In this document: positions 61,361-64,000 of the stretch, one piece after another
How positions within the stretch are numbered: the first letter of the stretch is position 1
How the letters are laid out: every line of letters begins with the position of its first letter
From: Lepidodermella squamata
Lineage: Eukaryota > Gastrotricha
Length of the DNA: 64,000 nt
Reading direction: 5' to 3'
Assembly (NCBI GenBank): GCA_047495785.1
Contig: JBLDXI010000028.1
Location: forward strand, 124,001 to 188,000
The notes under the pieces: generated by a model
Database searches by the model: none
The model's input: the letters and a program-made list of their open reading frames with translations, nothing else
Told to the model about the DNA's origin: nothing
Position numbers and translations under genes: made by a program

Positions 61361-63233
61361 TTTCTGTCTTCGTCTTTTCGTCTATTAGTAGTTTTACTTC
61401 TTCCACAACATTGTTCTCGGCAATAATAATACAATTTCAGTAGTCAAATGGCCTACGAAAAAAAACCGTCATCATTTAAAACATCTGATTTTCTTTATTT
61501 GTTGTTGTCTCTTGTTGTTGTTGTTGTTGTTGTTGTTGAGTTTCCTCATTGAATTTCTTGCTTTTACATTACATACGTAAGTGTATCTGTGAGTGAGTGA
61601 AATCAGTTTTTCTCATGTAGGTGATGATGATGGCAGGTAGATTTTTCAATTATGTAATTTTTAGGAAGCCCACTACAACACTGACTAATAAACAAGCTAG
61701 TTAACAAATAATTTGTGTTTGTCATCGAATATATATCGAATGGCGGAATGAGCACGTAAGTAGTAGTAGTAGTAGTCGTAGTCGTCTTACAAATTTCAAT
61801 AGGGCAGGCCACTTTTGGTGTTGCTTTTTGCAATCGAAATATATTTTTTTTGAATAGATTAGAATTTTTCAATTTTTCATGCGTCTCAGGTAGATGATGA
61901 TTTAGAAGAAGAAGAAACAGGCAGTTTTTCTTTGTATAACAATTATAATAATAATAATTATGATTATTAAATAATAGGAATACTATGCGTCTTGGTTGGT
62001 AGCAATAAATATATAATTTTCAAGGTGTGTGAGACGAATAAAAATGCTCCAAGTAGTAACAAAAATTTCAATAATTATATAACAATAAAATTCGTTTTAG
62101 CAACAACATCAACAGAAAAGAAGAGTGATGAGAACAAGATAGAAGAAGAAGAAGAATCGAATTATGATCATGATAAAATATTTGTAGAGAAGATTAGGAC
62201 ATCACAGATAGATAATTCATTTTTCTCTCAGTGTCAATCTAGTCTAGCATAGAAAAATCGTGTTCGTAGACAATTGTAGTCTGCTACTCCTAAACAATTT
62301 TTACATCGATTGTCGGCGAAAATATTATCATTATTATTACTAAAAAATTGACAAATAAAAAAATAAGCCAAGAGAGAGATAGAGAGAGACAAGCGAACTA
62401 AAAAAATCGCACTATAAAACTAAACACATGAAAAAGGATAATTTTTTTCTGACAAGCAAGTCGCGCGCAAGGTAACAAAAAATTGTTTAAAAACACAAAA
62501 AAAACATCAAATAATTATTACTTCCCCTTCTTCAAAACACCGTATTACTGCATAGAGCATAATAATAATATTATAGTTATAATAGATTTCGTTCATTCAT
62601 TTGTGTACCAGGAAAAAGTAGTAACAAAAACTTTGAAGAAGAAGAAGAAGAAGAGAAGAAATAGCTCACCAAAATTCATTCAAATATTTATCATCGGATT
62701 ACGCTCATCCAAAACTTTGGAACTAATTTCGGACAGATACAAGTAATAATTTTCATTAAAACGAATTGCATTAAATAGAAAAATGCCTCTAATTTTCTCG
62801 TAAATTGATTATTACTTTGTGTTATATAACCAAGCGAAAATTTGTGAAAGTCATATAATATATTATTATTAATTGTATAACAAATATTTTTTTCACATAA
62901 AAAAATTGATTATTTTTTCTACTAGCGATTTCGGCGTGATGAACGACACGAGAGAGATAGAGCGAGGTGGATCGACAAGCAGCACTAACAAATGATAAAA
63001 ACGCCGGTGGTCAGATTACGAACAGACCCAATTTTAGGCACATTTCCCGAAAATTCTCATTCCTTCTAAAAATCAATAATAATATAGAGAATAAGAAATC
63101 GATAATTCACTCAGGTTATAAGATTCTCAATTTAGAAAGCTGTGATCGTAAATATATATATTACTATTTTTCAGTCTCACTTAGGGTGATATTATAGAAA
63201 TATAAAATCGCCCATTCGAAATCCGTCGAACCT
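61361..63233. other. Long AT-rich spacer between R5 and R4
   Basis: Very AT-rich, with (GTT)n at about 61510-61537, (AGT)n at about 61760-61785, AAG runs near 62145 and 62635, and many ATA/TAA runs. No coding exon, RING motif or repeat pair was found on either strand. Part is probably the R5 3' UTR. Confidence 0.5.
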
Positions 63234-63938
63234 CTATCGAACCTCTTTGCCGAGCTCAGCCTTGCCGTGGGCGTACAAGCAGACGGCGCGGCGTTGGCAG
63301 AAACCACGCTCCTCCCACTGGTGGCAGAGGGCGACGCGGCGTTTCGGTCGCAGGTCCGCCTCGCCGTGCGCGTACGGGCAGTTGTCACCGTTCGGGCACT
63401 GGCCGCTGTTGACCGAGTACGGCAGGCACAGCTTCGTCTTGAACGTCCACTGCGCGAGCAGCTTCGACGCCACCTGCGGCGCCTGGTACTTGGACTTGGC
63501 CGACTCGAGCGCGATCGGCAGGATCTGCTTCACCGTCTCGTAGATGTGCGGCAGCGGGCGCGTGACGAAGGCGCCGTCTCGCTCCACCGCGCGGCGCATC
63601 ACCTCCGTGACCGTGTCGCGCGACAAGTGGTGGCCGAAGCGCTGGTGCAGCTGGAAACGCGCCATGATGCGGTCGCGCACGTACTTCAGATCCGGCACGC
63701 CTTGAGGTTTACCCTGCGACTGCTGGTGCTGCTGTTGTTGGGGTTTGACCGGGGCGGCTTGCACGGCTGCATCGATGACCGTGACGGCGACGGCGACAGG
63801 CGACACCGGTGACGATTCGTTGTTCGGAGAAAAAGGAGACGAAGAAGAAGACACTTTGGTGGTGTTTGTAGCATTGCCCAGTGGTTTTGTTACCGTTAAA
63901 TTGCAACTCGCTGCTTGAGGATTCACAACAACTTCGAC
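63234..63938 (-). CDS. R5: family member with helical domain and tandem CCCH fingers, last exon, partial gene
   Basis: Minus strand exon entered through a TTTTTTAG acceptor at 63939 in phase 0 and ending with TAG at 63234-63236; upstream exons lie beyond the window. After a Pro/Gln-rich stretch comes the helical domain (LKYVRDRIMARFQLHQRFGH, IYETVKQILPIALESAK) and two CCCH fingers: CLPYSVNSGQCPNGDNCPYAH (C-x9-C-x5-C-x3-H) and CHQWEERGFCQRRAVCLYAH (C-x8-C-x5-C-x3-H). The lead-in FKTKLC and linker GEADLRPKRR are shared with R1 and R2. The protein ends 9 residues after the second finger, without a RING. A splice at GAG|GTTCGA just before the stop could lead to a RING exon, but I found none downstream. 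Confidence 0.78.
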   Translation of the reverse strand, partial: VEVVVNPQAASCNLTVTKPLGNATNTTKVSSSSSPFSPNNESSPVSPVAVAVTVIDAAVQAAPVKPQQQQHQQSQGKPQGVPDLKYVRDRIMARFQLHQRFGHHLSRDTVTEVMRRAVERDGAFVTRPLPHIYETVKQILPIALESAKSKYQAPQVASKLLAQWTFKTKLCLPYSVNSGQCPNGDNCPYAHGEADLRPKRRVALCHQWEERGFCQRRAVCLYAHGKAELGKEVR

Positions 63939-64000
63939 CTAAAAAAGAAATCGAAAAATTTAATAAATAGCTAAATCGCAAAAAGTCGGTTAGAAAGATT

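Overview
The window is animal nuclear DNA. Every protein gene is split by GT-AG introns of about 50 bp to 1.6 kb. Exons are GC-rich and set in AT-rich introns and intergenic DNA. The gene content (stomatin, fibrillin, FEM1, dolichol kinase, importin-7, a YTHDF reader) is metazoan. Compact spacing, short introns and several lineage-specific paralogues suggest a small invertebrate genome. I cannot assign a phylum from the sequence alone.

Layout. 1-929 (+): last exon of a stomatin-family gene. 3429-13656 (+): a complete seven-exon fibrillin of about 3011 residues, with vertebrate-like module types (7 TB, 2 hybrid-like and at least 37 calcium-binding EGF modules), a furin-type site near each end and an asprosin-like tail. 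17207-21407 (+): FEM1-type CUL2 substrate receptor. 22237-24017 (+): dolichol kinase. 24458-25295 (+): a small protein with a probable FAIM-like domain. 26770-34109 (-): two related two-exon genes of unknown family (A and B), in a stretch crowded with short inverted-repeat transposons (some with clear target-site duplications) and LINE remnants. 36723-43346 (-): importin-7, eight exons, with a LINE 3' fragment in its last intron.

45449-63938 (-) is the most unusual part. It is a cluster of members of one family that I do not recognise as described, here called R1 to R5. The full-length plan (R1, R2) is: an N-terminal helical domain, a winged-helix-like domain recalling the repeats of Egalitarian, acidic DDFxxFG-type motifs in low-complexity linkers, a second helical domain, a TTP-type tandem CCCH zinc finger and a C-terminal RING finger. 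R3 stops before the zinc fingers. R5, cut by the window edge, has zinc fingers but no RING that I can see. In R4 the N-terminal domain is joined, in matching splice phase, to an intact YTHDF-type m6A-binding domain.

How they may work together (inference): CCCH fingers of this type bind AU-rich RNA, RING fingers recruit ubiquitin E2 enzymes, and YTHDF proteins bind m6A RNA and promote its turnover. A shared N-terminal domain on both kinds of reader suggests a common partner or RNP compartment coupling mRNA recognition to ubiquitination or decay. The rest of the window is ordinary housekeeping and matrix genes plus transposon-rich spacer.
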